Shown: positions 6,602-15,110 of the stretch, one piece after another
How the letters are laid out: each line of letters starts with the position of its first letter
How positions within the stretch are numbered: the stretch's first letter is position 1
Origin: Chlorogloeopsis fritschii PCC 6912
GTDB taxonomy: Bacteria > Cyanobacteriota > Cyanobacteriia > Cyanobacteriales > Nostocaceae
Length of the DNA: 36,462 nt
Assembly (NCBI RefSeq): GCF_000317285.1
Contig: NZ_AJLN01000146.1
Location: 1-36,462, forward strand
Reading direction: 5' to 3'
Program-made: the position numbers and the translations under genes
The notes under the pieces: generated by a model
What the model was told of the DNA's origin: nothing
The model's database searches: none
The model's input: only the letters and a program-made list of their open reading frames with translations

Positions 6602-8458
6602 TCATGCTCCGACTGCATAGGCATCATCCTCGCAGGTATTCCCACCGATCGCAGATTGCAAGGCATACATGGCGGCGTATCTACCACCCAGGCGCAGCAG
6701 TTCTGCGTGTGTACCTTGCTCTAAAATCTTTCCGCCTTCGATGTAAAAAATCAAATCGGCTTTTTCAACGGCTCTAAGGTTGTGAGAAATTAAAAAAGTA
6801 GTGCATCCCTGAGTTAACCGTTCTAGTGCTTCGTTGACAGCGTGTTCATTTTCGTTGTCTAAGCCAGTGGTAGGCTCATCTAATATCACGATGGGAGCTT
6901 GCCGAATGGCGGCACGGGCAATGGAAATTCGTTGCCGCTGCCCTCCGGAAAGTGTCGCTCCTCTCTCGCCCAAAATTGTGTCGTAGCCTTGGGGTAAAGC
7001 CATGATGAAATCGTGGGCATTCGCCAGACGGGCAGCCTGTTCGATTGCTCGTTCAGAGGCTCCCAAACAGCCATAGGCGATGTTATCTTTTACACTAGCT
7101 GCAAAGAGGAGAGTATCTTGTAACACCACGCTAATTTGCTGCCGGAACGATTGCAGTTTGTACTCGCGCAAATCGTGTCCATCGACTAAAATCCGCCCTT
7201 CGAGCGGATCGTAAAGGCGCAACAGCAAACTGACGAGCGTGGATTTACCACCACCAGATGGCCCTACTAGGGCGATATGCTGCCCTGGCTCGACGTCAAA
7301 GCTGACGTTGTGCAAAATTCCCTTGGTTGGTTCGTAGGCAAAGGTAACATTTTCAAACCGCACGGCTCCTTGTAAAGGCGGTGCATCTATTGCCCCGCGG
7401 GAATCACGGATGTCTGGTGCAGTATCGAGTACATCTAGAATGCGCTCGCCGGAAGCGGTAGCTTTGGCAATTTGTCCGGTGTATTTAGCGAGCTGCCGCA
7501 TCGGCTTAAAGGCAATCCTGAGATAGTTGACAAATACGAGTAAATCCCCTGGTGTGATCGCTTTTCCCAACACCAGCTGTACACCACGCCATAAAACCAA
7601 GGCAGTGACAAGCCCTACCAACAGTTCCACCACCCGCTCTAACCCTGCTGCCAGTTTTTGCGCTTTGGCACTTTCTTTTAAGCTTTGGCGATTATGACTG
7701 GAGAAGGTACGCTCCAGCATATCTTGCAGGGAAAGCGCTTGCACAATTTTGATTGCTCCGATAGACTCTGCCGCGGTTGCAGCCATTGCCCCTTCGCGTT
7801 GGCGCTGCGATCGCACTACTTGCCGGATGCGTTTGGTGAGGCGCATGGTGAAGAAGATAAATAGGGGAAACACGGCAGCAGCAATCAGTGCTAGTTCCCA
7901 ATGCAGCCAAAACATCACGCCAATCATGCCGATGAGGGTGAGGGAGTGGGCAAGCAAGGGCAATACTGCCATCACCGTCACTTCCCGCAGTCGCTCAATA
8001 TCTGAGGTAACGCGGGTAATCAAATCACCACTTTTGGCTTTGTGGTGAAATGACAATGAAAGGTTTTGCAGATGGCTGTAAAGTTCGGCGCGAATTTCAG
8101 TTAGTATGTTGCTGGCTGCTAGCGCCATCCCCACTACACTAAAGTAAGCAGCAGTAGCACGAAGTAAAGCGATCGCTATTAAAGCTAGTGTCAAGCCTGT
8201 CAGGAGAGCAAAGGGGCTGAGTTCCTCAAGCAAGGGAATCCCCAAAGACTGAGATCGAAAACCAGGTACAAGGATATAGTCAAAAATAAACTTTAAAGGC
8301 CAAGGTTCGAGCAAATGCAAGACAATCTCAGCCATGAGTGCCACAAAAGACAGAATCATCAGTGCCTTTTGTTTGCCAAGGTGGGGCGAAAATCGCCGCA
8401 AAATCCGCACTATTCCTGGCAACGCTGCCCTCAGACTTTTGGGATCTCGACGCGCCAT
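6602..8458 (-). CDS. MsbA-like ABC exporter (fused permease and ATPase)
   Basis: A 618-residue half-transporter. Residues about 35-325 hold six membrane helices of the type-1 exporter fold. The nucleotide-binding domain has Walker A GPSGGGKST (Lys405), a Q-loop (VVLQDTLLF), the signature LSGGQRQR near 502, Walker B IVILDEPTTGLD near 522, and the switch His in LISHN. Such proteins work as homodimers and flip lipids or lipid-linked sugars across the inner membrane. A strong GGAGGGAG site lies before the ATG, and the upstream GT2 gene ends only 3 bp away, so the two are probably translationally coupled. Export of the product of the surrounding glycosyltransferases is the simplest role. HepA-type exporters of the heterocyst envelope have the same architecture, but identity with HepA is not shown. 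Confidence 0.9.
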   Translation of the reverse strand: MARRDPKSLRAALPGIVRILRRFSPHLGKQKALMILSFVALMAEIVLHLLEPWPLKFIFDYILVPGFRSQSLGIPLLEELSPFALLTGLTLALIAIALLRATAAYFSVVGMALAASNILTEIRAELYSHLQNLSLSFHHKAKSGDLITRVTSDIERLREVTVMAVLPLLAHSLTLIGMIGVMFWLHWELALIAAAVFPLFIFFTMRLTKRIRQVVRSQRQREGAMAATAAESIGAIKIVQALSLQDMLERTFSSHNRQSLKESAKAQKLAAGLERVVELLVGLVTALVLWRGVQLVLGKAITPGDLLVFVNYLRIAFKPMRQLAKYTGQIAKATASGERILDVLDTAPDIRDSRGAIDAPPLQGAVRFENVTFAYEPTKGILHNVSFDVEPGQHIALVGPSGGGKSTLVSLLLRLYDPLEGRILVDGHDLREYKLQSFRQQISVVLQDTLLFAASVKDNIAYGCLGASERAIEQAARLANAHDFIMALPQGYDTILGERGATLSGGQRQRISIARAAIRQAPIVILDEPTTGLDNENEHAVNEALERLTQGCTTFLISHNLRAVEKADLIFYIEGGKILEQGTHAELLRLGGRYAAMYALQSAIGGNTCEDDAYAVGA

Positions 8459-8461
8459 ATA

Positions 8462-9535
8462 TTACTTATCTCCCTCCAGCGAATGAACCAAAGATACTAA
8501 CTCGCGGGTAGGTTTATTTTCATGAGCTTGAGGTTGATTTGCAACATTAGCTCGGCTTTGAGTATAGCGATCGCTAATGTAATGGTTTAATTTCCTTTCC
8601 AGAGAAATCGCCATTTTCTCCAACCACAGAGGATTATTTCCAAAAGTGAGACTTCTTAACAATGGTTTCAAAAATGCCTGATGGCGACGGTGCCCCATCC
8701 GCTTATAACGCTTCTTGAAGTATTTGTCTTTCACTGTCAAATCCCACTTCTGGGCAAAGTGTTCTAAACTGGCAATTTCCCAAGCATCGCTCCAGCGTAG
8801 CATGAAGAATTCTAGTTCTTTCCATTCAAACTTTAATCCAGGTACATAAGTAACTACCGAAGCTGGCTCGCAATAAAAAGTACCTCCTGCCTCAGCTACC
8901 GTTAGACAAAAGTCGATGTGTTCTCGCGTACTCAGCAATCCCTCATCTAACAGTCCGATTTTTTGGAAAATCTCAGTTCGCACCAGCATACAGTGAAACT
9001 CGGCAAACTCGCATTGTTGACGATGCAGTTGATCTTGTACATCAGCAACTTTTCGATTCACAAAGTAGTGTTTTTCGTGTACTCGTCGCTTGGCTCCAAA
9101 ATCATCTGGCTCGACAAAAATATGAGCTTCGCCACCAGCTAAGTGGATTGTTTGCTCTAAAGGTTGTCCGATGCAAGTTAGCGGGCAGACTACCGTCGCT
9201 TTTGTTTCTTTGGCGCATTCAAGTAATAAGTCTAGCCAACCCGGACTTACAATTACATCATTGTCAATAAAAACTAGATACTCACTATCGACTTGTTGTA
9301 AACCTAAGTTGCGAGCTTGGTTAGGTGAAAGGTATTGTTCTGTACGGATGAGTTGAAATCCTTTCTCTTGTGCTTGTTGCTCAAGGTAGCGCTGAATGTG
9401 ACGGGGAGAACCGCCGTCTACATAAACAAGAGAGAAGGGTATTTGAGTGTGTTCGTAAATGCTTTGGAGTGATTCGCGGGTGTAACTGAATCGCTCTCGC
9501 TGGGAAACAATTATGGTGACTTGTGGTTTGTTCAT
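8462..9535 (-). CDS. Family 2 glycosyltransferase
   Basis: A 357-residue GT-A enzyme. It begins with the TIIVSQRERFSYTRESLQSI nucleotide-binding strand, then VDGGS, NQARNLGL, and the metal-binding DxD as FIDNDV near residues 91-95, followed by VSPGWLDLL. A region with the acidic EHIDFC (about 205) fits the ED motif of the catalytic base. No membrane segment is seen, so it is cytosolic or peripheral and should transfer a sugar from a nucleotide donor to a carrier-linked acceptor. The C-terminus (from about 260) is basic and unusual. The gene abuts the ABC exporter gene. Donor and acceptor are unknown. Confidence 0.85.
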   Translation of the reverse strand: MNKPQVTIIVSQRERFSYTRESLQSIYEHTQIPFSLVYVDGGSPRHIQRYLEQQAQEKGFQLIRTEQYLSPNQARNLGLQQVDSEYLVFIDNDVIVSPGWLDLLLECAKETKATVVCPLTCIGQPLEQTIHLAGGEAHIFVEPDDFGAKRRVHEKHYFVNRKVADVQDQLHRQQCEFAEFHCMLVRTEIFQKIGLLDEGLLSTREHIDFCLTVAEAGGTFYCEPASVVTYVPGLKFEWKELEFFMLRWSDAWEIASLEHFAQKWDLTVKDKYFKKRYKRMGHRRHQAFLKPLLRSLTFGNNPLWLEKMAISLERKLNHYISDRYTQSRANVANQPQAHENKPTRELVSLVHSLEGDK

Positions 9536-9572
9536 GGTTCAAATTCTGTTTTGGTGGAGATGAGTTTTATCT

Positions 9573-9635
9573 CACGCAGAGGAGCCAGTGCGTTGCGCGG
9601 GTTCCCCGCGTTGTAGCAACTGGCGTCACGCAGAG
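9573..9635. repeat. Palindromic element flanked by 9-bp direct repeats
   Basis: A 45-bp imperfect palindrome (9582-9626; arms GCCAGT...GCGGG and CCCGC...ACTGGC) is bounded on both sides by CACGCAGAG (9573-9581 and 9627-9635). The direct repeats look like a target-site duplication made when the palindrome landed in a CGCAGAGGCGCAGAG-type sequence. It sits between two glycosyltransferase genes. A related CGCAGAG sequence with a different insert is at 10914-10951. Confidence 0.6.
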
Positions 9636-9665
9636 GCGCAGAGAGTAAGAGTTTTAAGTTACTGC

Positions 9666-10877
9666 CTATACGAGGGAGAGTTTTTCAAACAAAACTGATG
9701 CAGATGTAGTTAAGGTTCGTTGGTAAACATCAATCCAGTTTTGGTGTTCTACTGATGGGGCAAGTTGCTGAAGTGCTTTTGTTTTGGCTGCTGCACCTAG
9801 CTTTTGCCGCAGATCTGGTTTAGTTGCCAAGTGTCGGAGTGAGGTAATTAGTTCCTCAGTACTGCCGGGATTGATGAGCAAACCGTCTACGCCATCTTCT
9901 AAAATTTCGCCGATCGCATCTACACGGGTGCCAATAATTGCTCGACTCGCTAGCATGGCTTCTAGGAGTGTATTTGGGCAACCGTCATGCAGTGAAGGAA
10001 TTACGAAAATATCTAGGTGGGGCAGATAAGCTAGGGCTTCTTGGCGACTGGTTATACCTGTGATTCGTAGGCGATCGCCAATTCCACTTTGTTGTATTTG
10101 TTGTTGCCAATATGCTTTTTCTCGCTCAATAAAATCACCGACTAGCAAAAGTGTTAAATCAAGCTCGTTGCTTAATTCGGCGCAGGCATCGAGGAGAAAT
10201 TCAATTCCCTTCTTGTCTCGGAATCTACCCGATGAACCAATAATGATTCCTGGTAATTCACTAACTAGAGATGGGGTGGGGAGTTGCTCAAAGTTAATGG
10301 GTGCGATCGAGTTCCAGAAGGCTGATGATTTTAGTTTGACACTTGGAGCAATGACACTTGCTCTTTTCTGTAAGTCTCGACTGACAAATGTTACCCAAGC
10401 AGAATTTTCTAGAATCCATGCAATTTGAGCATGGTTTTTAGGATTAAAAATATGTTTGTGCAAGTCGCTACCGCGAACACTATTAATTACCGGAACATCA
10501 TTTTCTTTTGCTAAAAGTGTTGTGACATAGCCTGTTTCATTCATAAAGAAGGCATGAAACAAGTCATATTTATATTTTTGATGTAAACATTTTAGTTGAA
10601 AGTAAACGTCGCTAAAAAAGTCTTGAATTTCTGTCAAGTTATCGCGCACGGCTGATTTGATGCGATGTACGAATACACCATCTTGAAGTGTTGTGCTGCA
10701 GCTTGCTCGTCTGCGGCTTCCATCAGTAACTAGGCGTTGTTTAGAACGAAAAACTGCGACATGAACTTCATAACCGCTGTCAATTAGCATCTTGGCGATT
10801 CGATGTACTGATTCGCCAACTCCACCTACATCTGGTGGATATTCTAGTGTGGTAATGCAAATTTTTGTTTTATCCAT
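9666..10877 (-). CDS. Family 4 glycosyltransferase (GT-B)
   Basis: A 403-residue retaining GT-B enzyme. The N-terminal Rossmann domain has the YPPDVGGVGESVHRIA loop that contacts the acceptor. The C-terminal domain (from about 205) has SGRFRDKKGIEFLLDAC, the donor-binding segment PSLHDGCPNTLLEAMLA, where the EX7E motif is represented by the Asp/Glu around HDGCPNTLLEAM, and GLLINPGS. No signal peptide or membrane helix is present. It lies in the minus-strand glycan cluster. The specific sugar is not predictable from sequence. Confidence 0.85.
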   Translation of the reverse strand: MDKTKICITTLEYPPDVGGVGESVHRIAKMLIDSGYEVHVAVFRSKQRLVTDGSRRRASCSTTLQDGVFVHRIKSAVRDNLTEIQDFFSDVYFQLKCLHQKYKYDLFHAFFMNETGYVTTLLAKENDVPVINSVRGSDLHKHIFNPKNHAQIAWILENSAWVTFVSRDLQKRASVIAPSVKLKSSAFWNSIAPINFEQLPTPSLVSELPGIIIGSSGRFRDKKGIEFLLDACAELSNELDLTLLLVGDFIEREKAYWQQQIQQSGIGDRLRITGITSRQEALAYLPHLDIFVIPSLHDGCPNTLLEAMLASRAIIGTRVDAIGEILEDGVDGLLINPGSTEELITSLRHLATKPDLRQKLGAAAKTKALQQLAPSVEHQNWIDVYQRTLTTSASVLFEKLSLV

Positions 10878-10913
10878 AATTTGATGTTCTGAGAATTTTA
10901 TTCCTAATTTTTA

Positions 10914-10951
10914 AACGCAGAGGAACGCTAAGTAAGCGCGAAAGGGCGCAG
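10914..10951. repeat. CGCAGAG-type dispersed repeat between transferase genes
   Basis: This short stretch carries CGCAGAGGAACGC, then GCGCGAAAGGGCGCAGAG, related to the CGCAGAGGCGCAGAG repeat at 9573-9645. It fills most of the gap between the two transferase genes and contains no ORF. Confidence 0.45.
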
Positions 10952-10960
10952 AGTTTTTTA

Positions 10961-12148
10961 CTAGGCTACTTTTTGTTTAATTGCTAGTTGTCTTAAAATT
11001 TTTGCAGTGTTTTCGGCTCCGGTAAAATCAAAGCTAATTTGATTGGGTTGTTCTTGAAGGTAATCGATTATTTTTTTGGCAAATAAATCAGGTTGCAAAT
11101 CGTTGGTAGTTAGAAGTTTTACAATTCCTAAGTCGCTTAATTTTTCTGCTCTAATGGTTTGTTCTCTATCTTGATTGCCTGTGAAGGGAATAAGCATGGC
11201 TCGTACACCTGTTGTTAAAACATTCATGGTGGTGTTATAGCCAGACATATTGATAGAAAGTTCCGCCTTTTTCATATAATTCAGAAAGTAGGGAGTATAG
11301 CGCCGAATGCAAATATTTTTACTGTTTTCTGCCATTGATTGCAGTTCGTAAAATTTCTCTTCTGGCATAAATGGCCCGGTGAAAACTTGAATATGGTGAG
11401 GTATTACTTTTTCTAGTATGGGGGCTGTTTTCACTACACAGTCAAGCAATTCATGACCAAATCTACCACCTCCCACACTCGTTAGAATCATGGGTTTGTC
11501 TGAGTGAAGTATTTCTCTATCTTCATCAGTTAAAATAGGATTTACAGGAGGCTTTTGAACTACATATCCTGTGTAAGATATTTCGCAATTGAGATTACTA
11601 ACTCTTGAAAAGGTTTCTTCAAGTGGTACAAATTTGGGGTCACCATGAACCAGCAATACATCAAAATATTCGTTGATTAAATTGCAGACTTTTTCTTCAT
11701 GTTTTGCCTGCTTGTGTTGCTTGGTAACTACAATATCTCGCAAGCTAGAAACAACCTTGGTTGAGTTTCTAGTTGATTTCACTCGTTCTAGTAAAGGAAT
11801 TAATTCAAAAGAAAAGCGTCTTCTGCCGAAGGGAAATAACTCAATGATTAAAATATCGGGCTGGATTTGCTCGAATATTTCCAAAAGAAGATTTTTTCTA
11901 ATTTCTTTAACTTGATCAAGACTAAAGGCGTTATCTACGACTTGTAATTCTTGAAATTCAGAGTCGGTTTTAATTGCAGGTAAGTTGATGACTTCAACAC
12001 CAGCAGGAATATCAAACCCTTTGATGATTTCGCCACCATTAATAAAACATATTTGGAAGTCTTTGGTTAGGGCACGCACAATTTCCATGCTGCGAACTAG
12101 ATGCCCCATGCCCAAAATATGTTGGCAGTAGAACATAAGACGTTGCAT
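10961..12148 (-). CDS. GT-B glycosyltransferase, MurG/family 28-like
   Basis: A 395-residue protein opening with LMFYCQHILGMGHLVRSMEI, the glycine/histidine loop of MurG-like transferases that recognise carrier-linked acceptors. The second domain has LTSVGGGRFGHELLD and the donor-site motif NMSGYNTTMNVLTTGVRAMLIPF, followed by EQTIRAEKLSDLGI, which fits the GGYNT...E pattern of this superfamily. A good AGAGGC site precedes the ATG by about ten bases. It resembles the protein encoded just upstream (12188-13441) in layout and motifs, so the two are probably distant paralogues acting in the same pathway. Substrates are unknown. Confidence 0.8.
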   Translation of the reverse strand: MQRLMFYCQHILGMGHLVRSMEIVRALTKDFQICFINGGEIIKGFDIPAGVEVINLPAIKTDSEFQELQVVDNAFSLDQVKEIRKNLLLEIFEQIQPDILIIELFPFGRRRFSFELIPLLERVKSTRNSTKVVSSLRDIVVTKQHKQAKHEEKVCNLINEYFDVLLVHGDPKFVPLEETFSRVSNLNCEISYTGYVVQKPPVNPILTDEDREILHSDKPMILTSVGGGRFGHELLDCVVKTAPILEKVIPHHIQVFTGPFMPEEKFYELQSMAENSKNICIRRYTPYFLNYMKKAELSINMSGYNTTMNVLTTGVRAMLIPFTGNQDREQTIRAEKLSDLGIVKLLTTNDLQPDLFAKKIIDYLQEQPNQISFDFTGAENTAKILRQLAIKQKVA

Positions 12149-12187
12149 AATAAGTTTTGCCTCTATAATCTATAAACTTTGATTGAC

Positions 12188-13441
12188 TTAAACGATTTTA
12201 GCGATCGCTAAATTTTGTAATTGTTCTGGTGGCTGGCAGGTTCTGCAAAATGGCAGCGCTCTCTTTTCTGCCAGTAAGGTGCAGATGTATTGGCTGATTT
12301 TGGGCAAGGCATTTAGATTGATCGCCGGAGCGGAAATCTTGGGTTGGGGAGTATTCAATGTTTGCAGCACTGATCGCAGCAATACATCTGGAGTCAAGCG
12401 ATCGGGATGAATGGCTGTTACAACCCCTAGTTTGGCGAGATGTTCTGCCCGAATCCACTGTTCTTGGGATGGTTTAATTCTGGGTACCACCACTGCTGGC
12501 TTACCCACTGAGAGAATCTCACAGACTGTATTGTAGCCCCCCATTGCTACCACAGCGTCTGCTGCCGCGATGTAGCTCATCAAATCATCCGTAAACTCGC
12601 ATATCTGCACCCGTGGATAGGAAAATGCTTTCCACTCCAGTGCGGCTTGATCGCGAGAAGGCATTTCGGGGCCAAAAATGATCATACTCCGAACTTTGCG
12701 CGAGGCAGGTAGCAATGCCAAACTTGATAAATAGGCATCAACTAAGTTGTAGCCATCCTCGCCCCCTCCCGGTGTCACCAAAACCAGTTGTTCGTCTGGG
12801 CTGAGTCGCAATTCGTTACGGACAAAATTTGGCCCTTTGCGCCCCAATTCTTTGCGGATGTAGCCACAAAACTGTACTTTTTGGGCAACCTTTGGCGGTA
12901 GTTTATATTCGATGCGGATATCAAAGATTTCTGGAGCGCCAACAACCAGCACGTGATCGTAAAATTTGGCGATCGCTTCATAATAACCGTGCTTTTGCCA
13001 TTCTGGAATCGTTACATCTGGATGATCCAAGATGTCGCGTAGCAGCAGAATTAAGGGAGTTTGTGGCAATTGGGCTTTGAGATATTCGATAGTTGCCTGC
13101 AATTCATTGCGAATGCCGTAGGGCTTTTTGTCTACCAAAAACACATCTGGTTTAAAATTGGCGATCGCAGATAAAATTAATTGCGATCGGAGCTTTACCG
13201 TTTCATCAATGGCTGTTCCCAGATACTTGGCAGAAAACTCACCTGATGTTCCCCGGTTTAGGCAGGGTAGTTTGATGTAATCCAGTCTTTTCGGCAGACG
13301 AAAGCTATGCAGCATCGGCGAGCCAGAAACGACAAGGATAGAAAGTTCTGGAATCGAATCTAGTAAGTGAGTGCAGATTGCCAACATTCTGCGAATATTA
13401 CCGAGACCGAAGCCATCGTGGGAGTATACCATTAGTCTCAT
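12188..13441 (-). CDS. GT-B glycosyltransferase of the COG4671-like group
   Basis: A 417-residue protein starting LMVYSHDGFGLGNIRRMLAI, a MurG-like acceptor loop with the FGLGNIRR signature of the predicted transferases grouped under COG4671. The C-terminal domain has VLVTPGGGEDGYNLVD, then AMGGYNTVCEILSVGKPAVVVPRI and EQWIRAEHLAKLGV, the donor-binding region. It is first in the minus-strand cluster, 39 bp ahead of its paralogue, so it probably lies next to the cluster promoter in 13442-13590. It contains several HIP1 octamers, as is normal for this genome. The reaction is inferred only at the class level. Confidence 0.8.
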   Translation of the reverse strand: MRLMVYSHDGFGLGNIRRMLAICTHLLDSIPELSILVVSGSPMLHSFRLPKRLDYIKLPCLNRGTSGEFSAKYLGTAIDETVKLRSQLILSAIANFKPDVFLVDKKPYGIRNELQATIEYLKAQLPQTPLILLLRDILDHPDVTIPEWQKHGYYEAIAKFYDHVLVVGAPEIFDIRIEYKLPPKVAQKVQFCGYIRKELGRKGPNFVRNELRLSPDEQLVLVTPGGGEDGYNLVDAYLSSLALLPASRKVRSMIIFGPEMPSRDQAALEWKAFSYPRVQICEFTDDLMSYIAAADAVVAMGGYNTVCEILSVGKPAVVVPRIKPSQEQWIRAEHLAKLGVVTAIHPDRLTPDVLLRSVLQTLNTPQPKISAPAINLNALPKISQYICTLLAEKRALPFCRTCQPPEQLQNLAIAKIV

Positions 13442-13590
13442 GGCTTAAATTTCCCTCAATTCCTGATTCGGTGTGTGCACGAGTTCCCTCATCCGCTGTC
13501 AAGACGGTTTGGTATTTTATCGACTGTACTACTCAACTAAGTTCTCAATTGTGCATTAATCTTTTATGAAATTTCGATGAGAAAATTTTC
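13442..13590. promoter_or_regulatory. Divergent promoter region, glycan cluster versus ChaC-like gene
   Basis: About 150 bp separates two divergent start codons and must carry both promoters. It is A+T rich near the plus-strand gene, with TATTTTATCG at about 13513 as a possible -10 region. I see no NtcA-type GTA-N8-TAC site and no clear operator, so this is a positional call only. Confidence 0.4.
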
Positions 13591-14277
13591 ATGTCAATAA
13601 CACGCTCCGATCTTGAATCTGGACGCTTGCAGCAGATTATTATGGACTCTGGGCGAAAAGTAAATGTTTTAACTGAATCTCAGTTGCAAGAGTCTATCAA
13701 CGACACTCTTCGGCAAAAAAATCCGGCTTGTGATGTCTGGATTTTTGCTTATGGCTCGCTGATTTGGAACCCCATTTTCAAGTTTGCAGAACAGCGCGTC
13801 GGTACAATTTATGGATGGCACCGCCGCTTTTGTCTGTGGGTTCCCTTAGGGCGTGGTACTCTAGATAACCCAGGATTGGCGCTTGGTTTGGATCGTGGTG
13901 GTAGTTGTCGCGGTATCGCCTATCGGATAGCTGCTGCTGATGTAGCCTCAGAGTTGCTACTACTGTGGCGACGGGAAATGATCGTTGCTTCTTACATTCC
14001 TCGTTGGGTGAGAGTATTTGATGGTACGCAAAAACTGGAAGCGATCGCTTTTGTTGTCAACCACCAGCATCGGGCTTATGTTGGTGACATTTCGTTTGAA
14101 ACCACAGTAAATAGCCTTGCTACAGCTTCAGGAGAAATTGGTTCTTGTGCTGACTACCTTATGCAAACCGTCGATGGCTTGCTAGCAGCTGGGATTAAGG
14201 ATAAACACTTACTTCAGTTGCGCGATCGGGTTTTGATGCGACACAAATCAGAATCAAAAATTGCATCTGCAGAATAA
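13591..14277 (+). CDS. ChaC-like gamma-glutamylcyclotransferase
   Basis: A 228-residue protein. After about 45 variable residues comes WIFAYGSLIWNPIF, the YGSL substrate loop of the gamma-glutamylcyclotransferase fold, followed by GWHRRFCLWVPLGRGTLDNPGLALGLDRGGSCRGIAYRI and WRREMIVASYIPRWV, where the Glu of REM is the likely catalytic acid. This pattern is that of ChaC proteins, which cleave glutathione to 5-oxoproline and Cys-Gly in the cytosol. A GATGAG stretch precedes the ATG. It is the first plus-strand gene after the glycan cluster and shows no link to it. Confidence 0.88.
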   Translation: MSITRSDLESGRLQQIIMDSGRKVNVLTESQLQESINDTLRQKNPACDVWIFAYGSLIWNPIFKFAEQRVGTIYGWHRRFCLWVPLGRGTLDNPGLALGLDRGGSCRGIAYRIAAADVASELLLLWRREMIVASYIPRWVRVFDGTQKLEAIAFVVNHQHRAYVGDISFETTVNSLATASGEIGSCADYLMQTVDGLLAAGIKDKHLLQLRDRVLMRHKSESKIASAE

Positions 14278-14412
14278 GTGAATAAAATTAGGAGAAAAAT
14301 CAAGATTTTCACAAAAAACTCACAGATAGTTTAGTAATTTTTCTGTAGCAATCGAGCTTGGGGAATAAATAAAATAAATATCTAGTTTCATAAAAAATAC
14401 TTTACCAAACCT

Positions 14413-14431
14413 TGTTGCTCAAGATGCAACA
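14413..14431. promoter_or_regulatory. Inverted repeat just upstream of the GNAT gene
   Basis: TGTTGC and GCAACA form a perfect 6-bp inverted repeat with a seven-base spacer, ending nine bases before the ATG at 14441. It could be an operator or an RNA hairpin that shields the ribosome binding site. Function is a guess. Confidence 0.3.
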
Positions 14432-14440
14432 TTTATCATA

Positions 14441-14989
14441 ATGACAAGTAATTTTTCCTTACCCCCAGGTTTTATTATTCGTCCTATCAAAAGCTCAGAT
14501 AAATGGAAGATTTTACAAATGTTTTTGAATTGGAATTTTACTACCTTTCCAATAAATATAGTTTGGAGTTTACTAATTTTATTATTAATACTGAGTTTAA
14601 TTATCATTATTCCTTTATTTATTGCTTTATTGTTATTCTTAGTATTTGAATACTATTGTATTTATATTGATTGGTCTAATGTATGGATTGTAGAGAACAG
14701 ATATACAACAATCGGTTTTGCAGAAATTACTAATTACGAAACACATTCTATACTTAAATATTTATTTATTAAAAAAGAGTATCGCCGTCAAAAAATAGGT
14801 TCTTCTTTAGTAGTATTTCTCATCCAAACAGCCAAAAAGCCTATATATTTAAATTGCTATAAAAAATTAGTTCCTTTTTATAAAAATTTAGGTTTTTCTA
14901 TTATAGATCCTCAAGAAATATCACCAACAATACGGATGCAATTAACTATTTCTCAAGTAATGGGTATTGTTACTATGGTGCTGTTGTAG
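14441..14989 (+). CDS. Membrane-anchored GNAT-family acetyltransferase
   Basis: A 182-residue protein with a split layout. The N-terminus IIRPIKSSDKWKILQM is the first strand and helix of a GNAT domain. Residues about 43-75 are one long hydrophobic stretch (FPINIVWSLLILLLIL onward) that could form a helical hairpin in the membrane. The acetyl-CoA motif A follows as IKKEYRRQKIGSSLVVFL, and motif B as VPFYKNLGF. The domain is therefore interrupted by a membrane segment and the active site should face the cytosol at the membrane surface. The gene is strikingly A+T rich compared with its neighbours, which may mean recent acquisition. The substrate is unknown. Confidence 0.7.
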   Translation: MTSNFSLPPGFIIRPIKSSDKWKILQMFLNWNFTTFPINIVWSLLILLLILSLIIIIPLFIALLLFLVFEYYCIYIDWSNVWIVENRYTTIGFAEITNYETHSILKYLFIKKEYRRQKIGSSLVVFLIQTAKKPIYLNCYKKLVPFYKNLGFSIIDPQEISPTIRMQLTISQVMGIVTMVLL

Positions 14990-15110
14990 ATTTGTATAAA
15001 TATAACTTTGTATTTTGATTAAAGGGTAGATTCCGAATTAGCGGAAGAAATGGTTACAATCGGGATGCGAGAAGAGATAGAGAAAGTTCTGTATCCTGGA
15101 GCCATCGCTA

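Noticed and set aside
6602-8458. HepA of the heterocyst envelope polysaccharide
   Set aside because: The architecture fits, but the sequence start and gene neighbours do not specifically match what I recall for hepA, so only MsbA-like exporter is claimed.
12198-13080. Extra ORFs inside the transferase gene on both strands
   Set aside because: They are shadows of the 417-residue transferase, which has clear family motifs.
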